Source: Triticum aestivum
Taxonomy: Eukaryota; Streptophyta; Magnoliopsida; Poales; Poaceae
Direction of reading: 5' to 3'
Assembly: GCF_018294505.1 (NCBI RefSeq)
Contig: NC_057811.1
Coordinates: 400,800,491-400,864,490 of the forward strand
DNA: 64,000 nucleotides
This document shows, piece after piece, positions 1-10,810 of the stretch (within the stretch, counting starts at the first letter, position 1; every line of letters begins with the position of its first letter). Made by a program: the position numbers and the translations under genes. The notes beneath the pieces were generated by a model. It did no database searches and was not told the origin of the DNA. It was given only the letters and a program-made list of their open reading frames with translations.

Positions 1-580
1 AATTTACTCTGAATTTTGACAGTAAGAAGAAGAATGAAAATGCAAGGAGTAAATAAGAATAAGAATAAGAATTTTACTTATGATATGATGATGAGGCAAA
101 TCACTAGCAGACAACTGCCAAGAATGCAGGACTATTTTACTCTGCCTAAGAATATGCATGTCTTGTTTTCTGGTTATGGATATTGTGTAGTACTACATAT
201 CTTGTTTTTTTGTAATATAATGCTTACCAAAGGTTTCAATATTTTGCTGTTACCATTGTTCTTTGAGCATAATTCTTTTTCATTTCCTACTATCCTTATT
301 CTAATTCTCTTAAATTGCTATGTTGTGTGTAATAGAATTAGATCTTGGATCTGCTAGTGGACTTTGGGAGTTTGTTTACCTGGCACCATTCAGTCAAGTA
401 GCCATTCATGTGAACTTTTATTTTGTCCATATGAAAGCAGAGGACCATATGGTCTGTGGCCTTTCCATCCATCATTTACACTGTGAATCCAACACCAGTG
501 GTGCTGCTTTGTTTCTGTGATCACATTGTGGTGCCCAGCACATTTGCCCCATCACTTCGTTACCCCTTTCTCCTGAAATG
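1..580. other. AT-rich stretch with no recognised gene
   Basis: This is AT-rich sequence with short open frames of low-complexity composition. I recognise no domain, terminal repeat or RNA gene in it. By position it is probably 5' non-coding sequence of the CACTA element, but this is not proven because the left end is not in the window. Confidence 0.4.
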
Positions 581-703
581 TTGATTAATTTCCGTTTCGG
601 TTGAGATTGGGGCCCTCCTAGGTCAAGAAAATTAGCAAAGGTCATGCCCAATTTTCTTGACCTAGAAGGTGCCCGATTCTCAACCGAAACAAAAATTAAT
701 CAG
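581..703. repeat. Foldback (long-hairpin) sequence
   Basis: Two inverted arms of about 53 bases (581-633 and 650-703) flank a 16-base spacer. The left arm runs from TTGATTAATT through CGTTTCGGTTGAGA to GGTCAAGAAAATT, and the right arm is its near-complement (AATTTTCTTGACC ... TCTCAACCGAAAC ... AATTAATCAG) with a few mismatches. A transcript would fold into one long hairpin. It could be a small foldback MITE or a precursor-like inverted repeat. No convincing target duplication could be fixed. Confidence 0.75.
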
Positions 704-930
704 CATGTATCTTGACATCAACCAATAGTAGTGATCTAGTGCTTTAGTGGTTGGATTAGTTTAGTATTTTTTCACACACTCAGACACCCTTGCTTGCCAT
801 GTGTGTGAGAGAGATAGTGAGAGGAGACAAGAAGAAGGGGGTTAGGAAGATGTTGCCTGCTCATCAAAGCTAACCATCTCCCCCTTTTCACCCCTTTTCC
901 TTTCTCTTTTGTGGGTTGCAAGGAAGCTAC
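704..930. other. Non-coding spacer upstream of the LRR fragment
   Basis: This stretch contains a short GA-rich region (about 808-845) and a C/T-rich tract (about 880-910), a composition like a plant 5' leader. No gene is visible in it. Confidence 0.4.
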
Positions 931-1125
931 TGGTTCCATCCCACAACACCTAGCAACAACACACTAACAGGTTCCATCCCAAAACACCTAGGCAATATCA
1001 TAAACATCTCTCAATTGTTCCTTGACAATAACCATCTTTTTGGCGACATTCCTCGAGAATTAGGTTATTTGGTCAACTTAGAGATCTTGTTCCTTGACAA
1101 TAACCAACTTTTTGACCAAACTTTT
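931..1125 (+). pseudogene. Leucine-rich-repeat gene fragment (receptor-kinase type)
   Basis: The reading frame gives two adjoining plant-type LRR units: TLTGSIPKHLGNI, LFLDNNHLFGDIPRELGYL and LEILFLDNNQLF. These follow the extracellular-LRR pattern LxxLxLxxNxLxGxIPxxLGxL. There is no signal peptide, membrane span or kinase domain, so this is a fragment of about 60 residues of an LRR receptor-like protein gene. A short direct repeat (GGTTCCATCCC at about 930 and 970) lies at its 5' edge. It stops about 20 bases before the CACTA ORF start, which suggests capture by the transposon (transduplication) or a chance junction. It is unlikely to encode a functional protein by itself. Confidence 0.7.
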
Positions 1126-1144
1126 TTCCTATTTAGAGCGAAAC

Positions 1145-4100
1145 ATGGCCCACAACGATGAGGCCGGCGGTTCGGGCGGCAAGCAATTCTGGGAGCTGTC
1201 CCAGGAGATGGAGGAAGAACCTCACCGCTATGAGGACGCCGCGGAAGACACCGATCCTGACTACACAACCCCTAGTGGCGTCGGGGATGACACCACTGAT
1301 GGTGCCGCCGAGGATGCCACCACTGATGATGGCGGCGCACGCACAGATGGCAGCCAACCGAAGAGGCAACGGAAGGACCGGCGCCCGAACGTGCTCGGCA
1401 CCGTCAAGGAGGAATTTACTGAAGTGAACTCCGACGGGCATCCAACGGCGCCCAAACATGTAGTCAAGGGGTACTCGGTTCAGCTCGGGTGCATTCTCCG
1501 GAGCACCGTCTCGATCAACACCGAGAACCTAAGACATAAGGACCGAGGGAATTTGCGCTGCCTCCTCTTCACGAAGCTGCACGAACGATACAAGTTCCCC
1601 AATGAGTTTGCAAACACACGCCTCTCAGGGAATAAAGTGAACAGTGCCGCCCTCACGAGGATGAGCACGACCCTGTCTACATGGAGAAGCACGGTGAAGG
1701 CAATGATTGAAAAAGGTGATAGTTATGAGAAGATCAAGGCGAAATATCCTTTGATGAGCGAAGATGACTACAAGGAGTTCAAGATCAAGTGCGAGAGCAG
1801 CGCAACCTCCGAATCAAGTCAGTGGGGGAAAGAAATGCGACAGTTGAACTTAGGGGTCCACCAACTCGGTCCCGACGGTTATAGAGTGGCGGAGCCTATA
1901 TGGGACAAGGAGGACGCGGAGCGTGCCGAGCAAGGCCTACCGCCCCGCTTCGAGAAATTCCCTGACAAGCAGACCAGGAACTTTGTCAGGGCCCGGTACA
2001 AGGAGGACCCGGTAACAAAGGAGCTTACCACGGATCCGAAGACCAAGGCGCTTGAGAAAGTTCTGGTAAGGAATACACCCCCGCGTAATTAGCTACATAT
2101 ATGGTTGCATTCTAGTTAATGAAGCCAAATTTCTAAATGGTTCACATTCCTTCCGCAGGAGGCTGAAAGCAGTAGCGCGGGGTCATCTCAGAGCTCCCCT
2201 TTTGACACCCCTTTAAATAGGGCGTTGAACGTAATGAAAAACAAGGATAAGCTCAGTAAGCCGTCGTCAGCTGGTCGTGTGGCCGGCAAAGGCTTGTCCA
2301 CAAAATGGTCGTCATACTATACTACTGGTGGGCGAAAGGAGAAAAAGACCAACTCGGAAAGCCAGTCGCGCGAGGTTCAAGAACTCAAGGCACAAGTGGC
2401 GCGGATTCCGGAGATTGTCCAAGAGCAAGTGCAACAACAACTGGGAACAACGCTCACCGCCATTGTTCCTACCTTGATTCAGGGGCTGACGACGTGGATT
2501 GCGGGCGGCCAACAGGGGCCTCCCCCGGTTCCCAGCTTCACGGCCAGCAACTCGCACAACGCGCAGGCGGCGCCATTGGTGTCTCTAGCGGAGGCGGTAT
2601 TCGTGTCTCCGGCGCCGGCACGGGCATTGGAGCTTAATGCACCTGGGTGTACGCCGGCCGGCACCTCGCCAGCAAGCGGCCCCTCCGTCAGTTGCACGCG
2701 CACGCCCGCCGTTGGCGGTGCCTCGACATTAGCCGAGCTCGACGGCATCACGGTAACTAAGCCTCTCGGCCGATGACTTCATCTCCTTGCCTTTGACTGG
2801 GCATCCCTGACGCCCTACATGTTTTCGTAGGGCGCCACCGATGTTCCTTGCACTCTCCTGCATTTCGTGGGTGGCGAGTTGGTCGATGTCGCCAAGGGCA
2901 GAATCGTTCAACCGGGCAACCGCGTGTTCCACGGTAATCCGATGCCACCCACCTTCTATAGGGTTGAACTGGTTCGGGTACTGCCAGGCTGCGACGAGTT
3001 ATTACCTCCGATTCGACCCGCTGGGGCCGACGAAGATGATGTGATGACCCTCAGCGCCTGTGTAAGCTGGCCCCTGCTTTGGCCGAAGAGCCAGATTCGT
3101 TTGGGGGCGGGGGACACCACCCCACAGACAAGACCGCCAGTCGTGCCAGCGCCAAGCCATGGCAAGAACGCCGCAACGCTACCGGACCTGCCGGACATCC
3201 CTATGGCATAGGATCCGAACATGCATATGGCACAGGATCCAGACGACGACGACAACAACGACGGTACATTTACCAACGTCGATAAGTACTTTGCCGAACA
3301 TGGGTACGGTGACGAGTTCTGCGGGCCTCCTTCTCAAGAACCCAACCCTCAAAAAGACGACCGCGATCTAGCTGGTACGGCGGAGAAACCCAATTGCAAC
3401 AGACGTCGTCTGGCGTTCAGTTCTCAGGAGACGCCTCCAGCTGCCGCCTTCACCGAGCCTCAGATAGCTGAGGTGCCAAATATTATCAGCCCCAACACGC
3501 TCAAGAAGGCGGTCTGTGAGCGGAACTCGATCCCATTACAGCAGATCAAGAAGAAGGGACGGAAACGAAAGACTAACAAGGGCGCCAGTGCGAGCCAACC
3601 GGCACCGAGTACGATCCGTGCTCAGGACGGACCACCTTCACCTAAGGATATCTCGAGGAGGGTGCATGTGGCGGGTAGGCCGATGCTACCGACAAATATG
3701 CTCAATGCTGCAACCGGTGCTATGCGGAGTCTGCATGACAGTGTTCTTTCTTTGGAGAAGCGGCGTCTCAGAGAGAATGATGTGGCATACCCGGTTTTCG
3801 TGGCCAAGGTGCCAGAGGGCAAGGGCTTTGTGGATAGCGCCGTCGGGGGTACGATCGTCCTGCGATTTGATGACATCTTTGCTATGCTTAACCTTCATCC
3901 GCTGCACTACACCTTCGTTCGGCTGTTTTCGCTGAGTATGGATATGCGGATCATTAGAGACAAGACCCCGGACATTGTGATAGTCGACCCCTTCTAAATG
4001 CGTGCCAAGATCTTGGGCAGCGCTGGGGACCGGCAAGTCGCGAGTTCACACCTCGAAGGCGTCATTCTGGCAAACCCAGATAAGGATAACTTCCTCGTGC

Positions 4101-4755
4101 CTTACTTTCCCGAGTAAGTCATCTCCTAACCGCCCCGTAACATATGATTTCTTAGATTTTGATCGTTCTTTTTTTTCTAACATTCCGTGTTCTGTGCAGT
4201 GACACACATTGCACACTCATCCTCTTAAGCCCGAAATATTCCATGGCCACGTATCTCGACCCGGACCGTGACTCCAAGATAGACTACACAAATATCAAGA
4301 AAGTTCTTGATGATGCTCTCCCCGGCTACGCCGCATCTGGAGGCACCTTTAAGAGGCCAGTTCGTAGGTACGGCAGGCACGTGTTCACCCACAATACGAC
4401 GTTCCCCTGCGTCAAGCAGCCGCCTGGCGGTCAGAAGGATGCCTACTACGCCATCCATCACATGCGGGCGATCGTGGACCATAATCACCTTCTGCTACCA
4501 AATAATCTCAAAGATTGGGCCGCAAGCTTGGGGGCAATCTAGGACGCGGACATCCGACAAGAATTCTTTCGCATCCAGTCGGAGTTTGTAGAAATCATCC
4601 ATCAAGATGTCCTTCGTACCTCGGGGCAGTTCTACCTCAAATTTCAACCGTCCAACAGCGAGATAGACACAACGCTACAAATGCAGGCTGACAATGCCCG
4701 CGACTTCATGACCATCACGACAGACGGCGGCTTCATCCACGCTCTGGTCCCATGA
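1145..4755 (+). pseudogene. CACTA second gene: Transposase_24-like plus Ulp1/C48-like protease region, four exons, three nonsense codons
   Basis: My gene model has exons 1145-2065, 2159-2752, 2831-4113 and 4200-4755. Each has a GT donor and an AG acceptor (for example CTG|GTAAG at 2066 and GCAG|GAG at 2158), and the frames join exactly for 1,118 codons including the stop. The acidic N-terminus is followed by a region like the plant Transposase_24 (Ptta/En-Spm) family. A coiled-coil-like segment with many Q and E follows (about 2370-2440), then the CTLLHFVGGELVDVAKG block of these proteins. The last part resembles a Ulp1/C48 cysteine protease: His in THCTL, Asp in YLDP and Gln in KQPPGG are present, but the expected Cys-Gly is Asp-Ala. 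In-frame stops at 3209 (TAG), 3995 (TAA) and 4540 (TAG) make this copy dead. Its role in transposition is not established. Confidence 0.75.
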
Positions 4756-5000
4756 GTCGAGTCGAAAGTTGTGATGCTATGTGTAGTTCTGAAACATTCA
4801 TTAGCTCATGTTGTAATTAAACTGTAGTGAACTTGTATGTCTCTTTGGTTTGCACAGTCGTTCAACTTAGATGTAATCGATACTATTTGTTAGTAGGACC
4901 ATGAATCATGCTATTAATGTCTTGCTTTTCTCTTCCGATCCTTTTGTTGCATACTTATATATTGCTTATGTGTTATCTGTTGTTTGGCTAGTGCATAGAG

Positions 5001-5255
5001 ATGCCGTCGTATGTCCTGTACAAGGGTAAGGTTCCCGGAGTCTACGACGACTGGGAGGAGTGTCGGAGACAGGTTCACCGTTTCAGCGGTAACAGTTACA
5101 AAGGGTACACCACTAGGGCGGAGGCGGAATCTAGATACGCGCGCTATCTAGCGGGAGAGAGGAGGGAGCGTTGGAGGAACCGGATGAAGACCAGTTTCAT
5201 CGCGATGATGCTCATCGTGATGACCACATCTCTCTTCTATGTGATGGTAGTTTAG
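5001..5255 (+). CDS. Small viroplasmin-like (RNase H1 N-terminal type) ORF with C-terminal membrane segment
   Basis: This is an 84-residue intact ORF. Residues 3-50 contain YVLYKGKVPGVYDDWEECR and a following SGNSYKGYTTRAEAE block. Together they match the caulimovirus viroplasmin / eukaryotic RNase H1 N-terminal fold (PF01693-type), which binds RNA-DNA hybrids in RNase H1. There is no RNase H catalytic domain. Residues 66-84 (FIAMMLIVMTTSLFYVMVV) are hydrophobic enough for a single membrane span, an odd partner for a nucleic-acid-binding domain. The ORF lies downstream of the main CACTA gene on the same strand, 245 bases after its stop, and may be a separate gene or a terminal exon. The domain call is from pattern recognition. 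Confidence 0.65.
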   Translation: MPSYVLYKGKVPGVYDDWEECRRQVHRFSGNSYKGYTTRAEAESRYARYLAGERRERWRNRMKTSFIAMMLIVMTTSLFYVMVV

Positions 5256-5499
5256 ATGATCGATATCGACTTGTAATGTGAAGACAAACTCGCTACTCGC
5301 GGTCTCGAGACTTGTAATGTTCTATCTTCGTTCGGTCTTTTGAATTCGGAGACTAATATGATGAATTGTATTCGGAGACTAATCTTCTATTGTATTCGAT
5401 GAATCTGCTGTTGCTGTGTCCTGCTGCTTATTTTCTGTCCAATAATATATTTTGTAATCTGTGTAAAAATCAGAAAAGAAAAAAATAATAATCCCTAAT

Positions 5500-5887
5500 A
5501 TACATACTAATGGCGCATCACGCCAACGTGCGCCATTAGTATGCCAAAGGATACTAAGGGCGCATCCCAGAGCAGTGCGCCATTAGTATGCCAGAGGGTA
5601 CTAATGGCGCATCACCCAGCAGTGCGCCATTAGTATGCCGAAGGGTACTAATGGCGCATCACACTGCAGTGCGCCATTAGTATGGCAAAGCACATGGGTA
5701 TATATGGCCCCCTGGGAGGCATACTAATGGCGCACCGTGGCCTATACTAATGGCGCACTGCCCGGTGCGCCATTAGAGTACCAGATACTAATGGCGCACT
5801 AGTAAAAATTACTAGTGGCGTGATTCTAGTGGCGCACCAGTAGTAGGCAAAACTGGTGCGCCACTAGTAAGCCTTTTTCTAGTAGTG
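5500..5887. repeat. CACTA subterminal repeats and right terminal inverted repeat
   Basis: Units of the form ACTAATGGCGCA alternate with the reverse complement TGCGCCATTAGT about ten times between 5508 and 5800. The related ACTAGTGGCGCACC form follows up to the terminus at 5887. Such arrays are the usual transposase-binding region of CACTA ends. Here the direct and inverted units face each other closely, so each pair can form a small hairpin. Confidence 0.85.
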
Positions 5888-7008
5888 TTGGATTCAGATC
5901 GTATGCATATTAGATATGTGGAGGCGGCAGATGAGATCTGTGGTCGTTGATTAGATCGGCTATGTGCACGGTTGATGTGATCAACTGCACATGGGGATCA
6001 TTGAGGCTATGTTTTCTGTCAATCGGGATCGATGAGGTCGTGACACAACCTACCCCTACCGGTCGGTTATCCGCCATCGGGGTTAACAGTGAAACATAAA
6101 TCCGGCCATCATGTGCGTAGCGCCTTGTATTTCGTACACGATCACTCAAACCGGTAGAATGAGATTCTATGCATAACTTTGTTTTGCAGGTTTGATGTGA
6201 ATAGTATGGCTCATATGTATGTTATGCATGTGTGTAAATTATACATGGCCTGCGTGTCATGTTTGTCAGCCGGCAGGAGCCAAAGTGATGTCATTATAAT
6301 GTATAACGACCTGCGTGTCGACTTGTGATTCTCTATGTAAAATTCATTACTAGTTGTAGTAGTTGGATAATAGAGATCAGGTTGGTGGCTTGGCGTCCTG
6401 GCGTGACAAACAAGATGGAGTTCCTAGATGGTCATCGGAGTCGGAGCCGACCTGGAAGAACGTCCATGAAGGAGCCATACTATTTCACAATATATGTTTA
6501 TTTGTGATTGTTATGCTTCTTGTTTTCTATGCATGTTAGAATGGTAGAAAGATCCCTCATGAATATCAAGCGAATTGCCATCCCCGATGTTGCACTTTCG
6601 CACGTCAAGTATGTCTAGTAGTGGGCTCATAAAATTGGGGTGCTGCTGGGTGTCCTTGAACTGAAGGGTTCGTGTCGGACACGGACATGCACTGCATCAG
6701 GTTAACTTGACAAGGCTATCAAAACGGTTTTGGGCTTTGTGGCAAAGAAGGTTGGGGGCCGGGGTATGAGATACCTTCCCGACCGACAGGAGTCATATAG
6801 AGATACAATTAGCAAGGAGTTGCTTACCGGATAGGCATGTTGTCTAGCAGTGATGCTAAAGCTCACTAGTCGCATGTGCTAGTCGGATCCTGAATCACTG
6901 AGAGTTTGTGGAGGGATGCGAACTTCAGTGGGAGTATTATCGTTTAAGGCTAGAATTACTCTACATAAACACATTGCTTAGTGATTGCATATTTTCTGTT
7001 GTAGATCA
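5888..7008 (+). other. Untranslated leader of the copia element
   Basis: This is non-coding sequence between the CACTA right end and the gag start. Its last part (about 6930-7008) has the layout of BARE-type leaders just before gag. No PBS (TGGTATCAGAGC-type) is visible, which supports the view that the true 5' end lies beyond the CACTA insertion. Confidence 0.6.
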
Positions 7009-10000
7009 ATGGCACCACCTGTTGAACCCAACTTTGCATTGAAATCAATTCTGGAAAAGGATAAACTGAATGGAACAAACTTTACCACCTGGTATAGAAA
7101 TCTGAGAATTGTTCTCACGCATGATAAAAAGGAACATGTTCTAGAGGATCCACTTCCAGAGGAACCTGCCGATAATGCTAGTGCCACAACTAAGAATGCC
7201 TACCAGAAACTCGTTGATGAATCAACAGAGATCAGCTGTCTGATGCTGGCTTGTATTGAGCCCGATTTGCAACAGCATTTCGAAAATGTTGAGGCTTACG
7301 ATATGATCGAGAGTCTCAAGAGCATGTTTCAGACACAGGCTAGGACCGAAAGGTTCAACGTCTGGCGATCCTTGATGGATTGTAAGCTGAAGGAAGGTGA
7401 TCCACTGAGCCTGCATGTGATCAGTATGATCGGATATGTGCAAGCTTTGGATCGACTGGGCTTCCCGCTCTTGGATGAGCTGGCTACTGATGCAGTTCTG
7501 GGTTCTCTTCCGCCCAGCTATGGGACGTTCATCTCGAACTATCATATGCATGGCATGGATAAGAAGCTCAATGAATTGCACAGGATGCTTAAGGTGGCAA
7601 AGCAGGATATTAAGAAAGGCACGCATCAAGTGTTGATGGTGCAGAAATCGGCTAAGTTCAAGAAGAGTTGGTCCAAGAAGAAGGCTAAGGCAAAGGGCAC
7701 GGAGACGGTAACCTCCGCCGCTGCGCCGAAGTCTGGACCGGACTCGAAGACCATTTGCTATCATTGCAAGGAGACCGGTCACTGGAAGAGGAACTGTAGA
7801 AAGTGGCTTGCACAGCATGGCAAGAAGGCCGGAAATGCTTCTTCAGGCAAAGGTACACTTGTTGCATATGTTATAGACATTTACCTTGCTAACATACCTA
7901 GTAGCTCTTGGGTATTTGATACCGGATCGGTTGTTCATATTTGCAACTTGATGCAGGGGCTGGTAAGAACTAGGCGTGTGGCACAAGGGGACATTTGACA
8001 TCAAGGTCGGCAACAAAGCAAGAGTTGCTGCGTTGGAGGTCGGCACGATGCAACTCCAGCTTCCTTCTGGATTTATTTTGGAATTGAATAACTGTTATTA
8101 CATTCCTGTACTTAGTCAGAACATTATTTCTGCATCATGTTTGATGAGTCAGGGTTATGAATTCAATTTAAAGGACAATGGTTTTTCATTTTATTTGAAT
8201 GGTATGTTCCACGGCTATGCACCCATTGTAGATGGGCTATTTATATTGAATCTGGAACAGGAACCGGTCTATAACGTGAATGTCAAGAGGCATAAGCCTA
8301 ATGAGATAAATCCGACATACTTCTGGCATTGCCGGCTTGGACACATTAGTCTGAAACGCATGAAGAAGCTCCATGATGATGGGCTCCTAACTTCGTCCGA
8401 CTTCGGGTCGTTCGAGACATGTGAATCATGCTTGCTCGGCAAGATGACTAAGTCTCCTTTCACAAAGAGTCGCGAGAGGGCGTCCGAGCTGTTGGAACTG
8501 GTACACAGTGATGTGTGTGTGGACCAATGAGCACAACTGCCAGAGGTGGCTATCAGTACTTCCTGACTTTTACCGACGACTTGAGTAGATATGGATATAT
8601 CTATTTGATGAGGCACAAGTCGGAAACTTTTGAAAAGTTCAAAGAGTTTCAGAACGAGGTTGAGAATCAGCTCGGAAAGACTATAAAGCTTCTACGATCA
8701 GATCGTGGAGGTGAGTACATGAGCCAGGAGTTTGATGATCATCTGAAAAGCCGAGGTATAGTACCTCAGCTCACACCTCTAGGTACGCCATAGAGAAACG
8801 ACATGTCGGAACGGAGGAATAGGACCTTGTTGGACATGGTCCGGTCTATGATGAGCAAATCGGATTTACCCTTGTCATTTTGGGGATACGCTCTTGAAAT
8901 TGCAGCTTTCACACTTAACAGGGTACCATCAAAATCCGTAGACAAGACACCACATGAGATGTGGACCCAAAAGAGTCCCAGTTTGTCTTTTCTAAAGATT
9001 TGGGGTTGTGAAGCATTTGTCAAGCTACTTATGTCAGACAAGCTTACACCCAAGTCGGATAAATGCATATTCGTGGGATATCCGAGGGAAACCTTGGGAT
9101 ATAGCTTCTATAACCGGGAAGAGAACAAAGTGTTTGTTGCTCAGAACGGGGTTTTCCTTGAGAAAGAGTTTCTCAGTCGGGAGGCCAGTGGGAGGACAGT
9201 CCGACTCGAAGAAATTCGAGGACCACTCGGGGATGGCTCGGCTGGTGATGAGATCATACCGGAGTCAGTCACGGAACCCGTAGTGGAAGCGGCACCGGAA
9301 CCACGGAGGTCAGAGAGATTGCGCAGAGTGCGCGATGTATTGTTGCTCGAAAGCGATGAGCCGGCCACATATGCAGAAGCGATGGTGAGCCCAGATTCCG
9401 AGGCATGGCTGGAGGCCATGAGATCCGAGTTAAAGTCCATGGATGAGAATCAAGTCTGGGACTTGGTTGATCCGTCGCCTGGCGTAACAGCCATTGGTTG
9501 CAAATGGGTCTTTAAGAAGAAAACCGATGTGGATGGAAATGTTCAGATCCACAAAGCTTGGCTTGTCGCTAAGGGTTATGGACAAGTTCAAGGAATTGAC
9601 TACGACGAGACTTACTCACTAGTAGCGATGCTGAAGTCGGTGAGGATCATACTAGCTATAGCTGCATATTTTGATTACGAGATATGGCAGATGGATGTCA
9701 AGGCGGCTTTCCTTCACGGAAATTTAACCAAGGATGTGTATATGATACATCCCGAGGGTTTTGTCGATCCGACTAGCACTAGTAAGGTATGCAAGCTCAA
9801 GAGATCCATTTATGGGTTGAGGCAAGCATCTCGGAGCTGGAATATTCGTTTTGATGAGGTCGTCACTGGTCTCGGTTTCATCAAAAGCGAAGAGGACGCT
9901 TGTTTATACAAGAAGTTAAGTGGGAGCTCAATAGTGTTTTTGATCTTGTATGTGGATGACATATTGTTGATCGGAAACAATGTTTCGATGCTGAACTCGG

Positions 10001-10810
10001 TCAAGGAGTCATTGGATGGCAAGTTTTCGATGAAGGACCTTGGTGAGGCAGTGTATATTTTAGGCATTAAGATCTATAGAGATAGATCGAGGAGGCTGCT
10101 CGGCCTAAGCCAGAGCACGTACATAGATAAAGTGTTGAAGCGGTTCAACATGAGTGAGGCGAAGAAAGGGTTCTTGCCACTCTCACATGGTATAAGGCTA
10201 AGCGAGACTCAGAGTCCTTCGACATCTGATGAGCGAAGGAGGATGAGTAGAATTCCGTATGCCTCGGCAATCGGATCCATCATGTATGCCATGATATGTA
10301 CAAGGCCCGATGTTGCTTTTGCAATAAGCCTAACAAGAAGATACCAGTCCAACCGAGGTGAGAGTCACTAGGCAGCGGTAAAGACTATTTTGAAGTACCT
10401 GAAAAGGACTAAAGAGATGTTCCTAGTTTATGGAGGTGAGGAAGAGCTTGTCGTAAGGGGTTACGCCGATGCTAGTTTCCAAACCGAAAGAGATGATTGT
10501 CGATCACAGTCCGGATTCGTGTACATCATGAACGGAGGGGCAATGAGCTGGATGAGTTCCAAGCAAGATACGATGGCCGATTCTACCACAGAAGCCGAAT
10601 ACATTGCGGCTTGTGAAGCTGCAAAGGAAGGTGTTTGGATCCGGAACTTTCTGGATGATCTTGGTATTTTCCCAGCCTCGGTAAAACTGTTGGACCTTTG
10701 TTGTGATAATTCTGGTGCCATCGCACAAGCCAAGGAGCCGAGGAATCACCACAAGGTCAGACACATAGATCGGAAATATCACCTGATACGAAAGATCGTA
10801 AAGAATGGTG
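7009..10810 (+). pseudogene. copia gag-pol polyprotein, frameshifted and split
   Basis: The start codon at 7009 was chosen because the leader ends there and MAPPVEPNF begins the gag homology. Gag ends in a zinc knuckle CYHCKETGHWKRNC (7756-7797). The protease motif WVFDTGS is at about 7912-7930. Integrase has the HCRLGH and CESC zinc-binding pairs and the D-D-E residues at 8510, 8701 and 8809. RT has YVDD at 9949-9960. RNase H (about 10450-10660) has DASFQT and EAEYIAA. Breaks are a frameshift near 7985, a 2-base gain in a GT run at about 8510-8522, a TAG at 8791 and a TAG at 10369. The 10,811 insertion cuts the frame after base 1 of a codon, and the reading resumes in phase at 21086. Confidence 0.9.

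Larger units (their letters stand above)
1..5887 (+). mobile_element. CACTA (En/Spm-type) DNA transposon, left end outside the window
   Basis: The right end is clear: the last bases read CTTTTTCTAGTAGTG, so the reverse strand begins CACTACTAGAAAAAGG, the form of a grass CACTA terminal inverted repeat. The next three bases, TTG, are the candidate 3-bp target duplication. Inside are a Transposase_24/Ulp1-like gene, a small viroplasmin-like ORF and subterminal repeats, all typical of Triticeae CACTA elements. No matching CACTA start is visible from position 1 onwards, so the left terminus, and any TNP2-type DDE transposase, should lie upstream. That positions 1-900 belong to this element is inference. 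The sequence to the right is the leader of a copia element, so this CACTA probably inserted there. Confidence 0.8.

Noticed and set aside
16..357. Open frame of 113 codons at the window start
   Set aside because: AT-rich low-complexity frame with no recognisable domain or gene context; likely a chance frame.
5500..5800. CRISPR-like array of short repeats
   Set aside because: Units are in alternating orientation, of uneven spacing and joined to a CACTA terminus in a plant genome; these are subterminal repeats.
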